Shown one piece after another: positions 8,138 through 17,063 of a DNA stretch of 64,000 bases. The translations under genes and the position numbers were made by a program. The notes beneath the pieces were generated by a model. That model was not told the origin of the DNA. It searched no databases and saw only the letters and a list, made by a program, of their open reading frames with translations. Position 1 is the stretch's first letter. Each line of letters starts with the position of its first letter. The stretch is from Acidimicrobiales bacterium (GTDB lineage: Bacteria > Actinomycetota > Acidimicrobiia > Acidimicrobiales > Palsa-688): assembly GCA_036378675.1 (NCBI GenBank), contig DASUWA010000013.1, positions 62,001 to 126,000 on the forward strand, given 5' to 3'.

Positions 8138-10291
8138 GTGCTTCTGTCACGGCTTTCGCGTTGGTGCTACGACCACCGCCGGCGCGTGGTCCTGCTCTGG
8201 GTTGCCGGATTCATCGTCATCAACGGAATCGGTGCGGCGATCGGCAACGCGTACAGCAACAACTACAGCGGCGGACACTCTGACTCGGTCAGCGCGTACA
8301 ACCTGCTGAAGACCCATTTCCCCGCTCGGGCGGGTGACACCGCGGAAATCGTCTTCACTTCGCGCGCAGGGGTGAACGACCCGCAGGTGGAAGCGGCGAT
8401 GCAGGCCCTGTTCGCCGAGGCGGGCCCTGGCCACGTCCCTCACGTGATGGCGCTCGACTCGCCATATTCGTCGCCGGGTAGGGTCAGCGCGGACCGGTCG
8501 GTTGCCTTCGCGACGATCACCTTCGACAAGCAAGCCGGCGACATGCCGACCAAGACCGCCAAGCCGATCATCCAGGCCGCCAAGGCTGTCAAGGTGCCCG
8601 GGCTGAAGGTCGCCCTCGCTGGCCCGGTGGTAGCGGAGGCCATCCAGCAACCTCCCAGTGGGTCTGAGGGGATCGGGATCGTGGCGGCGATGATCATCCT
8701 GTTCGTTGCCTTCGGGTCCTTTATCGCTATGTCGCTGCCGATACTTGCGGCGATCGCGGGGGTTGGGATCGGTACCGTCTTTGTCGCGCTTCTAAGCCAC
8801 GCCGTGACAGTCCCGTCATTCGCCCCTTACCTGGCGATCATGATCGGCCTCGGTGTTGGGATCGACTACGCCCTCTTCATCGTCGTCCGTTATCGCGGCG
8901 GTCTGCACGAAGGCCTGGACCCAGAAACGGCGACCATCTCCGCGCTTGCGACCGCGGGGCGTGCCGTCCTCTTCGCCGGGTCAACGGTGATCCTGTCGCT
9001 GTTCGGCATGTTCATCATGGGGATCAACTTCATCTACGGGCTGTCGCTCGGCGCGATATTCGCGGTACTGATGACGATGTTGGCGTCGGTGACCCTGGTT
9101 CCCGCGATCATCGGTTTTGCCGGCCAAAAGCTGGTCGCGAAGGAGCACAAGCGCCGACACCACAGAGAGAGCGCGGCGTACCGGTGGAGTCACATGGTCC
9201 AGAACCACCCGTGGTTGATGGGCGGCGGCGCCGCGGCGGTGCTGGTGGTTCTCGCCCTGCCCCTGTTCTCGATCCGCCTCGGACAGGCCGACCAAGGCAA
9301 CGACCCGGCATCGTGGACGACACGACAGGCGTACGACATACTTGCCAAGGGGTTTGGGCCCGGGTTCAACGGGCCTCTGTTTCTCGCGGCGAACCTCAAC
9401 GGCCATACCACGGTCGCGTCGGTGCAGCAGTTCGCCGAGATCGCCGCAAGAGATCCCGATGTCGCCTACGTGATGCCCATCCGCCCCAGCCCCACCAACG
9501 ACGCGGCAGTGTTGATGGTGGTCCCTAAGGGCGCACCCCAGGATCGTTCGACCGAGTCGCTCGTTCACAGGCTGCGGGGTGAGATCAAAGGTGCGGCGCT
9601 TGATATCCATGTCGGAGGAGACACCGCTGTGGGTATCGATGGTGCCGATCATGTCGGGTCACGGCTGCCACTCATGGTCACCGCTGTGATCCTCCTATCG
9701 TTCCTGTTGCTGATGACCGCGTTCCGCTCCGTCGTCATCGCGATCAAGGCCGGTCTCATGAACCTGCTTTCGATCGGTGCCTCGTATGGCGTGATCGTGG
9801 CGATATTCCAGTGGGGCTGGCTCCGCGACGTCGTCGGCATCGGACGACCGGGCCCGATCGAGTTTTGGGTGCCGATGATGCTGTTCACCATTCTCTTCGG
9901 TCTCTCGATGGACTACGAGGTCTTCCTGCTGTCGAGAATCCGAGAGGAGTATGTGCTCAGCGGCGATACGAGATCAGCCGTGTCGAACGGTTTGGCTTTG
10001 ACTGCACGGGTCATCACCGCCGCGGCCGCCATCATGGCCGCCGTCTTCTTGTCGTTCGTCCTGGGCGATCAGCGGGTACTGAAGCTGATGGGCCTCGGCC
10101 TGGCGACAGCCGTGATCGTCGATGCGACTATTGTCCGCATGGTGCTCGTCCCGGCCATCATGCAGCTGCTCGGGAAAGCCAACTGGTGGATGCCCGGCTG
10201 GCTCGATCGTTCGCTTCCGAGGCTGACCATCGACACGGCGCCCGAAGCGCTGCCAGCGCCCTCTGCCACTCTGGAGCCCTCCGCCGTCTAG
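8138..10291 (+). CDS. MMPL-family RND transporter
   Basis: A 717-residue inner-membrane protein of the MMPL type, starting at GTG 8138 behind AAGGAGA. The architecture is one N-terminal transmembrane helix, an external domain, a block of about five or six helices (roughly 175-330), another helix at 360, a second external domain and a second block of helices (roughly 510-690). The duplicated membrane blocks carry the family signature GVGIDYALFIVVRY (about 240-255) and LSMDYEVFLLSRI (about 588-600), whose Asp-Tyr pairs relay protons. These proteins export lipids or hydrophobic drugs, and the gene is followed at once by an exported SH3-type protein. Confidence 0.9.
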   Translation: MLLSRLSRWCYDHRRRVVLLWVAGFIVINGIGAAIGNAYSNNYSGGHSDSVSAYNLLKTHFPARAGDTAEIVFTSRAGVNDPQVEAAMQALFAEAGPGHVPHVMALDSPYSSPGRVSADRSVAFATITFDKQAGDMPTKTAKPIIQAAKAVKVPGLKVALAGPVVAEAIQQPPSGSEGIGIVAAMIILFVAFGSFIAMSLPILAAIAGVGIGTVFVALLSHAVTVPSFAPYLAIMIGLGVGIDYALFIVVRYRGGLHEGLDPETATISALATAGRAVLFAGSTVILSLFGMFIMGINFIYGLSLGAIFAVLMTMLASVTLVPAIIGFAGQKLVAKEHKRRHHRESAAYRWSHMVQNHPWLMGGGAAAVLVVLALPLFSIRLGQADQGNDPASWTTRQAYDILAKGFGPGFNGPLFLAANLNGHTTVASVQQFAEIAARDPDVAYVMPIRPSPTNDAAVLMVVPKGAPQDRSTESLVHRLRGEIKGAALDIHVGGDTAVGIDGADHVGSRLPLMVTAVILLSFLLLMTAFRSVVIAIKAGLMNLLSIGASYGVIVAIFQWGWLRDVVGIGRPGPIEFWVPMMLFTILFGLSMDYEVFLLSRIREEYVLSGDTRSAVSNGLALTARVITAAAAIMAAVFLSFVLGDQRVLKLMGLGLATAVIVDATIVRMVLVPAIMQLLGKANWWMPGWLDRSLPRLTIDTAPEALPAPSATLEPSAV

Positions 10292-11167
10292 ATGGCAGAG
10301 AGTCCGGGTCGGGTCGCTTCGCCTGTCAGGAGCCTCCTGGCGGGGGCAGCCTTGATGCTTAGTGTCGCACCAGCTTGCAGTTCGAACCCGCACAGTTCGT
10401 CGCCGACGACCTTGACCCCCTCCACAACTACACAGGGCACCTCCACCAGCGCACCCGGACCCCAGACGAGTGGCTCCAGAACGGTTCTCAGCCCGAATGG
10501 GCTGAACGTGCGGGGCGCACCCGACCCGTCGGCTCCGGTGGTGGGGTCGGCAGCCCAGGGGGTCGTGCTCACCGTGCTCGGCTACATGGACACCGGGGGA
10601 GGATGGTTCAAGGTGAAGGGCGCGACCGTGACCGGATGGATCAGCGCGAAGCCGACTTTGAGTGCACCCGGGGAGTTCCGCTCCTACAGCTCCTCCCAGT
10701 TCGCTGCCCTGTACCCAGCTGCGTGGAGCGAGTCCCCAGTGCCGGGATCGACCTCGGTGCCGACGACGTCGACCTCCTCGGAGACCACGAGCGCCGCTGC
10801 AACACCCTCGACCGTGGTGTTCCGCCCGGCTTCTGGCGCCGGGGACATCGTGGTCACGGCGGCGGGGGGTGTTTCCCAGCTCCCGCACGGGCGCTCAGGC
10901 TATAGCCGCAACAGCGTCTCTCAGGTGGTCGCGTGCGGTATCACCGCTGGACTGGTCGTTTTCCAGCAGGCCGGCGGCACGACGACCGCGTCGCCGTCGA
11001 CATCGGTTCCCGAGTCGTTGACCTATCTGGCCGAGGTCCGGTTGGCCGTCGACACTCAGCACGCTCTCGGCCTCTACGCGGACATGCCAGACCTTGGCCC
11101 TGCATTGCAGATCTTCGAGGATTTCGTAGCGTCGTTGACCTTCAGCGCTCCGCAATGCGCGGGGTGA
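10292..11167 (+). CDS. Exported protein with an SH3-like domain, possible lipoprotein
   Basis: A 291-residue protein whose ATG directly abuts the MMPL stop codon, so it is translationally coupled. Residues 1-30 form a signal sequence ending APAC, a weak lipobox (Pro at -2 is unusual). A Ser/Thr/Pro linker follows. The segment NVRGAPDPSAPVVGSAAQG to about GWFKVKG and TGWI is a bacterial SH3 domain. A Thr/Ser stretch leads to a C-terminal domain with a pair of Cys. A periplasmic or cell-wall partner of the transporter is a reasonable inference from the coupling. Confidence 0.7.
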   Translation: MAESPGRVASPVRSLLAGAALMLSVAPACSSNPHSSSPTTLTPSTTTQGTSTSAPGPQTSGSRTVLSPNGLNVRGAPDPSAPVVGSAAQGVVLTVLGYMDTGGGWFKVKGATVTGWISAKPTLSAPGEFRSYSSSQFAALYPAAWSESPVPGSTSVPTTSTSSETTSAAATPSTVVFRPASGAGDIVVTAAGGVSQLPHGRSGYSRNSVSQVVACGITAGLVVFQQAGGTTTASPSTSVPESLTYLAEVRLAVDTQHALGLYADMPDLGPALQIFEDFVASLTFSAPQCAG

Positions 11168-11189
11168 GCGGCTGAGAATCCGCCTTCGG

Positions 11190-11963
11190 TCACACAGGTC
11201 CGCCGTAGAGATTGAGCGTGTGGGCCATCCCTCCGTCGACGGAGATGATCTCGCCCGTGATGAAACGCGCGGCGTCAGAGGCCAGGAACACGATGACGTC
11301 GGCGATGTCCTCGGGCGTCGCCCATCTGCGCAGTGGTGTCTGACTCTCGACGGTGTCGACCACACCCGGAACCGTCTTGTTCTTCGCCCACATGGCGGTG
11401 TCCACGACCCCGGGCGCGACCGAGTTCACGCGGATGCCCGACGGTCCGAGCTCGATAGCGAGCGACCTGGTCGCGGCGTCCAGAGCGCCCTTGGAGGCGG
11501 CGTATGCCGCGCGACGGGGCGTGCCGGTCAACGCCGACACCGATGACAGATTGATGATCGATCCCGTCCCACGTCCGACCATCGAGGGTATAAGGGCAGC
11601 GGTGAGCAGCAGTGGCGCCCGAACATTCACCGCCAAGAGATTGTCGATGATCGGCGCGTCAGTTTCCGAGGTCGGGAGCCGGGCTGCCGTGGCGGCGTTG
11701 TTCACCAACACGTCGACATGGCCGAGAGCTTCGAGCACCCGCCTAACAACCGCGGCGGGTACTTCGACGCGGCCGAGATCCGCTGCTACCACGACAGGGT
11801 CATTGGTCAACTCCTTGGCGACACGCTGGAGTTCCTGGTTTCCTCTCGCGACGAGGGCCACCCGCGCCCCAGCACGATCGAGGGCCCGGGCGGACGCTTC
11901 CCCGATCCCGCGGGATGCTCCAGTGACAACAGCTGTCAAACCGTCGAGCGAGAAGCGGTCCAT
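11190..11963 (-). CDS. SDR-family oxidoreductase
   Basis: A classical SDR of 257 residues. TGASRGIG is at 14-21, a variant NNAA motif near 88-91, and the catalytic Ser with YAASK is near 143-162. The C-terminal ITGEIISVDGG segment is typical of the FabG-like group. The length and motifs are complete, so the enzyme should be active as an NAD(P)-dependent alcohol or 3-oxoacyl reductase. It is convergent with the SH3-type gene, 22 bp apart. The substrate is unknown. Confidence 0.88.
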   Translation of the reverse strand: MDRFSLDGLTAVVTGASRGIGEASARALDRAGARVALVARGNQELQRVAKELTNDPVVVAADLGRVEVPAAVVRRVLEALGHVDVLVNNAATAARLPTSETDAPIIDNLLAVNVRAPLLLTAALIPSMVGRGTGSIINLSSVSALTGTPRRAAYAASKGALDAATRSLAIELGPSGIRVNSVAPGVVDTAMWAKNKTVPGVVDTVESQTPLRRWATPEDIADVIVFLASDAARFITGEIISVDGGMAHTLNLYGGPV

Positions 11964-12004
11964 CTTTCGAGCCTAGAGATAACCCACGACCGTGGCCCTA
12001 GCGG

Positions 12005-12679
12005 TCACCCGATTGCCCCCATCACGTGAACGACGCCACCCTCGGAGTCGTAGACGGAAGAACCGGGACAGCCTCGGACGTCGGCGAGGAAGTTTTGATG
12101 ATGACGAGGCGTGGCGCCTCCATCGGCTACTGGGGTGCCGAACCAGGCGACGGAGTGCCCGAGGTCGGCGCAGACGCGAACGGGTGGGGCGTAACGCTCG
12201 GTCCACATGATCGAGGTCGCCGCCAGGCGGCCCCACTTCGGGTCGACCCGAATTCGCCCGACCTGCTGGTCGTCGACTTCAGCGCGCCACCAACCGTCGC
12301 CTTCGGCAAGGATGGCCAGGCGCTCGCGTCGACCGGGAGTCCACTGGTACCGAATCCGCACAGTCATACCGGTGCCCTCCCCGCTGAACGGCGCGGCGTA
12401 TTCCGGGCCATCCGCGTCGATCGCCCCCCAGATCGAGAAGATGGCTATCTTCCCGGTCGGCTCCCATCCCGCGGTTTGCAAACCGAAGTAGGCGGCCTCC
12501 CCGCCGGCCAACGCCAACTGGTGGCTCCAAAAGTAGCCGGCAGGCGAGGGGTCGGACCGGGGCTCGAGCTCCCAGCGCATTTCTTCGTAGCCCGACCCGG
12601 ACGGCGGCCATGACCACTCGGTGTATGTACCGACTGGGACCGGAGGCGGGCGTCGCCGGAACACCGAAGCGATCTTCAC
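12005..12679 (-). CDS. Possible DUF3472-like carbohydrate-associated protein
   Basis: A 224-residue protein when read from GTG 12679, which has AGGA at a suitable distance. The frame stays open to GTG 12796, but the extra 39 residues look like neither a signal nor a domain. The segments GTYTEWSWP, YFWSHQLALAGGEAAYFGLQ and a Trp-rich middle resemble the DUF3472 sandwich domain. Position in the cell and function are unknown. It is divergent from the DGPF/sigma-factor operon. Confidence 0.5.
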   Translation of the reverse strand: MKIASVFRRRPPPVPVGTYTEWSWPPSGSGYEEMRWELEPRSDPSPAGYFWSHQLALAGGEAAYFGLQTAGWEPTGKIAIFSIWGAIDADGPEYAAPFSGEGTGMTVRIRYQWTPGRRERLAILAEGDGWWRAEVDDQQVGRIRVDPKWGRLAATSIMWTERYAPPVRVCADLGHSVAWFGTPVADGGATPRHHQNFLADVRGCPGSSVYDSEGGVVHVMGAIG

Positions 12680-12843
12680 TCCACCATCCTGGTCCGGTAT
12701 GACCTGGAAGGTGCACGATGATGGCACCGGATATGAACATTCTTGGATTGGTGTGTCGATTTGATGTTGGCCGTTCGTGGAGATGATGGCTCCCACCGAG
12801 CCTGACCCGCTAAGACCATCCGCTAAGAAAGGGAACGATCAAC

Positions 12844-13191
12844 ATGCCGCAGTACCTTGTCTCCGTCTGGCACGATGACAATTACGATCTGGATTTCTCC
12901 TCTCCCGATGCGCAACGCATCGGAGCTCAGGTGGAGGCCGTCAACGAGGAGCTGCAGAAGGCCGGTGCCTGGGTGTTCGCCGCCGGCCTTCACCCCGCCT
13001 CATCCGCCACGGTCGTGCGTTCCTCGGGAGGGGAGACGTCGATGACCGACGGCCCCTACGCCGAGACCAAAGAGCAGATGGGCGGCTTCTGGATCATCGA
13101 TGTGCCCGATCTCGACGCTGCCCTCGAGTGGGCTGGCAAAGCATCAGGCGCCTGCGAACGACCGGTCGAGGTCCGGCCCGTCCAAGGGTGA
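12844..13191 (+). CDS. DGPF/YCII-family protein, partner of the ECF sigma factor
   Basis: A protein of 115 residues with the YCII-related fold. The hallmark DGPYAETKEQMGGFWIIDV segment is at about 62-80. Genes of this family are the standard neighbours of ECF42 sigma factors. Here the stop codon overlaps the sigma-factor start by 4 bp (GTGA, 13188-13191). The biochemical role of DGPF proteins is not settled, and they are usually regulon members as well as neighbours. Confidence 0.88.
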   Translation: MPQYLVSVWHDDNYDLDFSSPDAQRIGAQVEAVNEELQKAGAWVFAAGLHPASSATVVRSSGGETSMTDGPYAETKEQMGGFWIIDVPDLDAALEWAGKASGACERPVEVRPVQG

Positions 13192-14432
13192 CCGACTCGC
13201 TCGAAGAGGTCTTTCGGCGCGAAACCGGCCGCTGCACCGCCTCGTTGATCCGTGTCCTTGGCGACATCGACCTAGCCGAGGACGCGGTGGCGGAGGCCTT
13301 CGCCATTGCCGCAGCGCAGTGGCCCCGGACGGGTACGCCGCCCAATCCGGGCGGCTGGATTACCACCACCGCCCGCAACCGCGCCATTGACCGCCTCCGA
13401 CGCGAGTCGTCCCGCAGCGACAGACATCTCGCTGCGCACCGACTCCACATCGACAGCATGGAACCTGACCACGACCCTGAACTTGACCGGCTTGACAGCC
13501 TCGTCGATGTTGTCGCCGACGACCAGCTTCGGCTCATGTTCCTCTGCGCCCACCCCGCCTTGGCTGTCGACGCCCAGGTCGCGCTGATCTTGCGGCTACT
13601 CGCCGGGCTGACCACCGAGGAGATAGCCGAGGCGTTCGTCGTCCCCGAGGCGACACTGGCGCAGAGGATCGTCCGCGCCAAACGCAAACTCCACGACAAC
13701 CACGCTTCCTATCGCATACCCAGACCCGCCGAGCTCCCTGACCGGCTAAAGGCGGTGCTGGCCGCCATCTACCTCGTTTATACCGAGGGTCACACCGCCA
13801 CCTCGGGACAGACACTCACGAGAAACGATCTGTCGACCGAGGCCATCCGGCTCGGGCGGGTCCTAACCGAGCTGATGCCCGACGAACCCGAAGCCGTCGG
13901 CCTGCTCGCCCTTATGTTGCTCACCGAGGCGCGCCGATCTGCCCGTATCCGGGCCGACGGCACCATGGTCCGTCTCGCCGACCAGGACCGCACCCTATGG
14001 GACAGCGCCTTCCTGAGCGAAGGCCAGCAGTTGGTACGCGCATGCCTGCGCCGCAACCAGCCCGGCCCGTTCCAGATCCAGGCAGCGATAGCCGCTGTCC
14101 ACTCCGACGCACCCACCGCCGAGTCCACCGACTGGTCGCAAATCATCGCCCTTTACGACCACCTCTACTCCCTCCGACCCACCCCCGTCGTCGCGCTCAA
14201 CAGGTCTGTAGCGATCGCCGAACTCTACGGACCCGTCGAAGGGCTCGCAGCTCTCGCCCAGATCGACTTGGGTTCGCTCGACGACTACCAGCCCTACCAC
14301 GCAGCCCGCGCCGACCTACTCGCACGCGTCGGACACCGCGACGAGGCCGTCGCGGCCTACGACCGGGCCATCGAGCTCACCAACAACCCGGTTGAACGTA
14401 ACTTCCTCGGTGGTCAACAGGCCAGCCTCTGA
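13188..14432 (+). CDS. ECF42-type RNA polymerase sigma factor with C-terminal extension
   Basis: A sigma factor of 414 residues, starting at GTG 13188 inside the stop of the DGPF gene. Region 2 lies in residues 1-80 (LGDIDLAEDAVAEAFAIAA) and region 4 in roughly 105-165 (GLTTEEIAEAFVVPEATLAQ). A long helical C-terminal extension follows, typical of ECF42 and containing TPR-like helices (RADLLARVGHRDEAVAAYDR). No anti-sigma gene is nearby, so the extension may itself control activity, as reported for this group. Regulation of the DGPF operon by its own product is likely but not visible. Confidence 0.88.
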   Translation: MTDSLEEVFRRETGRCTASLIRVLGDIDLAEDAVAEAFAIAAAQWPRTGTPPNPGGWITTTARNRAIDRLRRESSRSDRHLAAHRLHIDSMEPDHDPELDRLDSLVDVVADDQLRLMFLCAHPALAVDAQVALILRLLAGLTTEEIAEAFVVPEATLAQRIVRAKRKLHDNHASYRIPRPAELPDRLKAVLAAIYLVYTEGHTATSGQTLTRNDLSTEAIRLGRVLTELMPDEPEAVGLLALMLLTEARRSARIRADGTMVRLADQDRTLWDSAFLSEGQQLVRACLRRNQPGPFQIQAAIAAVHSDAPTAESTDWSQIIALYDHLYSLRPTPVVALNRSVAIAELYGPVEGLAALAQIDLGSLDDYQPYHAARADLLARVGHRDEAVAAYDRAIELTNNPVERNFLGGQQASL

Positions 14433-14544
14433 GGGTGCGAACCAGCGACTGTCTCGGCACGGTGCGGTCCCAGCCATAGAGGATGTCTTCCACTGCGGTC
14501 GTGCGCGATGCTCTCTCTTACTGGCAACCACGAGGAGCTCACCG

Positions 14545-15021
14545 ATGCCCGACACTGTCATTCTGACCGACCGAATCGAGGTCACTAGGCCCATCCCTGC
14601 CCCGCCGTCCACCATCTTCGACGTCCTGCGCAGCCCGGCCGGTCACGTGGCTATCGACGCGTCGGGAATGTTGCAGGACTTCACCGGCGAGCCGGCGGAG
14701 AAGGTGGGCGACACATTCGTCATCCATATGGACCGTGAGTCCCTGAACGACATCCCGCTCGGCAAGTACGACGTGACGGTGCACATCATCACCTTCGAGC
14801 GCGACAAAGAGATCGCTTGGAACCTGGGGCCCGATATCCCGTTTCCGCATTTCTACGGCTATCGACTACAGCCCGGCGCAGACGGAGTTACCGAAGTGAC
14901 CTCCTATTACGATTGGTCGAAGGTGACCGGCGACATCAAGGAACGATTCCCAATCGTTCCGGCATCGGCTCTGCGAGCCACTCTCGGCATCCTTGAACGG
15001 ACGGTCCGCCGGGGCCTGTGA
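14545..15021 (+). CDS. SRPBCC-family protein
   Basis: A 158-residue START-like protein from ATG 14545, preceded by GAGGAG. It opens with VTRPIPAPPSTIFDVLRSP, the usual first strand and helix of the polyketide cyclase/dehydrase group, and has a late VTSYYDWSKV strand. No catalytic residues can be assigned, and ligand binding or hydrolysis of small hydrophobic compounds is the usual guess. It lies between the sigma-factor operon and an O-methyltransferase, all on the plus strand. Confidence 0.75.
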   Translation: MPDTVILTDRIEVTRPIPAPPSTIFDVLRSPAGHVAIDASGMLQDFTGEPAEKVGDTFVIHMDRESLNDIPLGKYDVTVHIITFERDKEIAWNLGPDIPFPHFYGYRLQPGADGVTEVTSYYDWSKVTGDIKERFPIVPASALRATLGILERTVRRGL

Positions 15022-15135
15022 GCCTGGTCCACACCGTATTGTACGGAAGTCAAAAACGACCCTTCGGGTGAGGAGACGCCGCTTAGCATCGCCGGGAGTC
15101 GCCGGCGCACCGTGCGCCGTGGTCAGGAGGAACTG

Positions 15136-16197
15136 ATGGACGAGCCGGACAATGCTCCGAACCTTACGGGACACTCGGTCGATCTCGACCCCTCACTGAT
15201 CATGCAGGTCGGGATGGGCTTCTGGCCGTCCAAGACACTTCTATCGGCCGTGGAGCTCGGGCTGTTCACTGTTCTGGGCGCGAGTAGTCGGACAGGGGAG
15301 GAGATCTCCGACCTTCTCGACCTGCGCTCGCGAGCTACATACGACTTCCTTGACGGGCTGGTGGCAATCGGGCTGCTGGCACGCGACGGTCATGGCAGTC
15401 AGGCTCTCTATTCGAACACGCCAGAGACAGCGCTGTTCCTGGATCGAAGCAGTCCTGCATACATCGGCGGAATCCTCGAGATGGCCAACGCCCGTCTGTA
15501 CGACTTCTGGGGTGGCCTCACCGACGGCTTGCGCACCGGTAGTCCCCAAAACGAGATCAAGTCGACCGGCCGGTCGATGTTCGAAGAGCTGTACCGGGAC
15601 CCCGACCGACTCGAGCAGTTCATGCGGGCAATGGCGGGCATCTCGGCGGGGAACTTTCATGCTCTAGCCGCCAAGTTCGACTTCTCACGTTACGAGACGG
15701 TTTGCGACGTCGGCGGGGCCACAGGGCAGCTGTCGAGCATCCTCGCCCAGTCTTACCCGCACCTCCGCTGCACCAGTTTTGACCTGCCGGTGGTAGAGCC
15801 GATCGCCCAAAGATGCATCAAGGAGGCGGGAGTCGAGGACCGGGTCACCACCGCTTCGGGAGACTTCTTCGCCGACCCGCTTCCGAAGTCGGATGTGGTC
15901 ACGATGGGCCTGATCTTGCACGACTGGAATCTCGACAGAAAGCTCCAGCTCATCCGCTCGGCGTACGAGGCGCTGCCATCCGGAGGAGCGTTCGTGGTTG
16001 TCGAGAACCTGATCGACGACGAACGGCGGGAGAACGTGTTCGGTCTGATGATGAGCCTCAACATGCTCATCGAGTTCGGTGACGCGTTCGATTTCACCGG
16101 CGCGGACTTCCGAGGCTGGTGCGAAGACATCGGCTTCAAGTCGGTCGAGGTGCTGCCGCTGGCAGGCCCGGCGAGCGCTGGGATCGCCTACAAATAG
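15136..16197 (+). CDS. S-adenosylmethionine-dependent O-methyltransferase, two-domain type
   Basis: A 353-residue class I methyltransferase of the plant-COMT/hydroxyneurosporene type. ATG 15136 is preferred over GTG 15112 because AGGAGG lies just upstream. Residues 1-95 form a winged-helix dimerisation domain (SKTLLSAVELGLFTVLG). The SAM motif VCDVGGATGQLSS is near 190-202, and an active-site region HDWN with an acidic VVENLI strand follows. It would methylate a hydroxyl group on a small aromatic or polyketide molecule. No biosynthetic cluster surrounds it. Confidence 0.85.
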   Translation: MDEPDNAPNLTGHSVDLDPSLIMQVGMGFWPSKTLLSAVELGLFTVLGASSRTGEEISDLLDLRSRATYDFLDGLVAIGLLARDGHGSQALYSNTPETALFLDRSSPAYIGGILEMANARLYDFWGGLTDGLRTGSPQNEIKSTGRSMFEELYRDPDRLEQFMRAMAGISAGNFHALAAKFDFSRYETVCDVGGATGQLSSILAQSYPHLRCTSFDLPVVEPIAQRCIKEAGVEDRVTTASGDFFADPLPKSDVVTMGLILHDWNLDRKLQLIRSAYEALPSGGAFVVVENLIDDERRENVFGLMMSLNMLIEFGDAFDFTGADFRGWCEDIGFKSVEVLPLAGPASAGIAYK

Positions 16198-16238
16198 AAA
16201 GCCCACCACTACCAAAGCGTCTGAGAGGATTCCTCCGA

Positions 16239-16478
16239 ATGGAAAGCGACGGTGGAGATTCCAAGGCCAAGAACGCCATCGTGGAGTTGACCCGGGTCCA
16301 GCCGATCGAGGCGGAGGTAATCGTTGCGCGGCTTCGCGCCTCGGGCATCGAAGCAACGCTCGGCGCTGAATCTGTTTATCCCTCTTTGACGGTCGCCGAC
16401 GGTGTGCCGGTCTTCGTTTCGGCGCGGGACAAGGTGCGAGCCTTAGCCGTCTTGGAAGGTCGCGACCCGCCTGAGTAA
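16239..16478 (+). CDS. DUF2007-type small protein
   Basis: A 79-residue protein from ATG 16239. It matches the pattern of small putative signal-transducing proteins of the DUF2007 group: a short ferredoxin-like fold with the segment VQPIEAEVIVARLRASGIEA and the late VFVSARDKVRALAVL. Such proteins are thought to bind regulatory ligands or proteins, but no mechanism is known. It follows the methyltransferase by 41 bp and is convergent with the TetR gene. Confidence 0.7.
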   Translation: MESDGGDSKAKNAIVELTRVQPIEAEVIVARLRASGIEATLGAESVYPSLTVADGVPVFVSARDKVRALAVLEGRDPPE

Positions 16479-16492
16479 CGAATCCTCTGTAC

Positions 16493-17044
16493 CTACGTGG
16501 CGACAGCCTTTCCTTGCAGCAGCCATCCGGCGATGCGGCGCGTAGCGGATTGAAGGGTATCGGTCGGGATCTCCTCCATCCCGGCGGCGGAACGGATGAA
16601 CGGCTCGAACAGTTGCCACCCCAATGCCAACGCGACTGCGTGCCCCGCGGCGAGACGGGCGGACGCCTCGTCGTCGTAGGACCTCCGCGCACTCTCGACG
16701 AGGCCCGTCACAACGGGGAACCGCTGCTGCAAATGCCCGACCGGGTAGCCGTCGAGGATCGCCCTGGCCAGGACCCGCCAATGCCGCTCGGTCGCGCCCG
16801 CAGTGTCGCTGAGTTCGGCCGCGTACTCCTCGCTCAGTGCATCCAGGACCGCGGCCACCAACGACTCCTTGGTCCCAAAGTGGCGGTACACGAGACCGTG
16901 GTTGACACCCGATCGAGCCGCCACTTCTCGTATCGACGTCGCGGCCGGACCCTTCGAGGCGAACAGGTCGGCAGCCGCGTCTATCACCGCCGCCATGACG
17001 TCCTCACGCCCGACTGGACGCGCCTCTGGAAGTGCTGTAGTCAC
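16493..17044 (-). CDS. TetR/AcrR-family repressor
   Basis: A transcriptional repressor of 183 residues, starting at GTG 17044, which lies inside a palindrome shared with the divergent dioxygenase gene. The N-terminal HTH is seen as IDAAADLFASKGPAATSIRE, then VAARSGVNHGLVYRHFGTKE at about 24-55. The C-terminal ligand-binding domain is all helical. Its own operator overlaps its start codon, so it probably represses both itself and the TauD-type gene. The inducer may be the dioxygenase substrate. Confidence 0.88.
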   Translation of the reverse strand: MTTALPEARPVGREDVMAAVIDAAADLFASKGPAATSIREVAARSGVNHGLVYRHFGTKESLVAAVLDALSEEYAAELSDTAGATERHWRVLARAILDGYPVGHLQQRFPVVTGLVESARRSYDDEASARLAAGHAVALALGWQLFEPFIRSAAGMEEIPTDTLQSATRRIAGWLLQGKAVAT

Positions 17045-17054
17045 TTGACTACAG
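17035..17054. promoter_or_regulatory. TetR operator between the divergent repressor and dioxygenase genes
   Basis: CTGTAGTCA (17035-17043) and TGACTACAG (17046-17054) form a perfect 9-bp inverted repeat around a 2-bp centre. It overlaps the GTG start of the repressor at 17044 and lies 10 bp before the dioxygenase ATG at 17064. This is the expected place and symmetry for a TetR dimer site controlling both genes. Confidence 0.75.
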
Positions 17055-17063
17055 TAGCAAGCG

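Noticed and set aside
9974-10888. A minus-strand frame of about 300 codons
   Set aside because: It spans the end of the MMPL gene and most of the SH3-type gene, both well supported on the plus strand.
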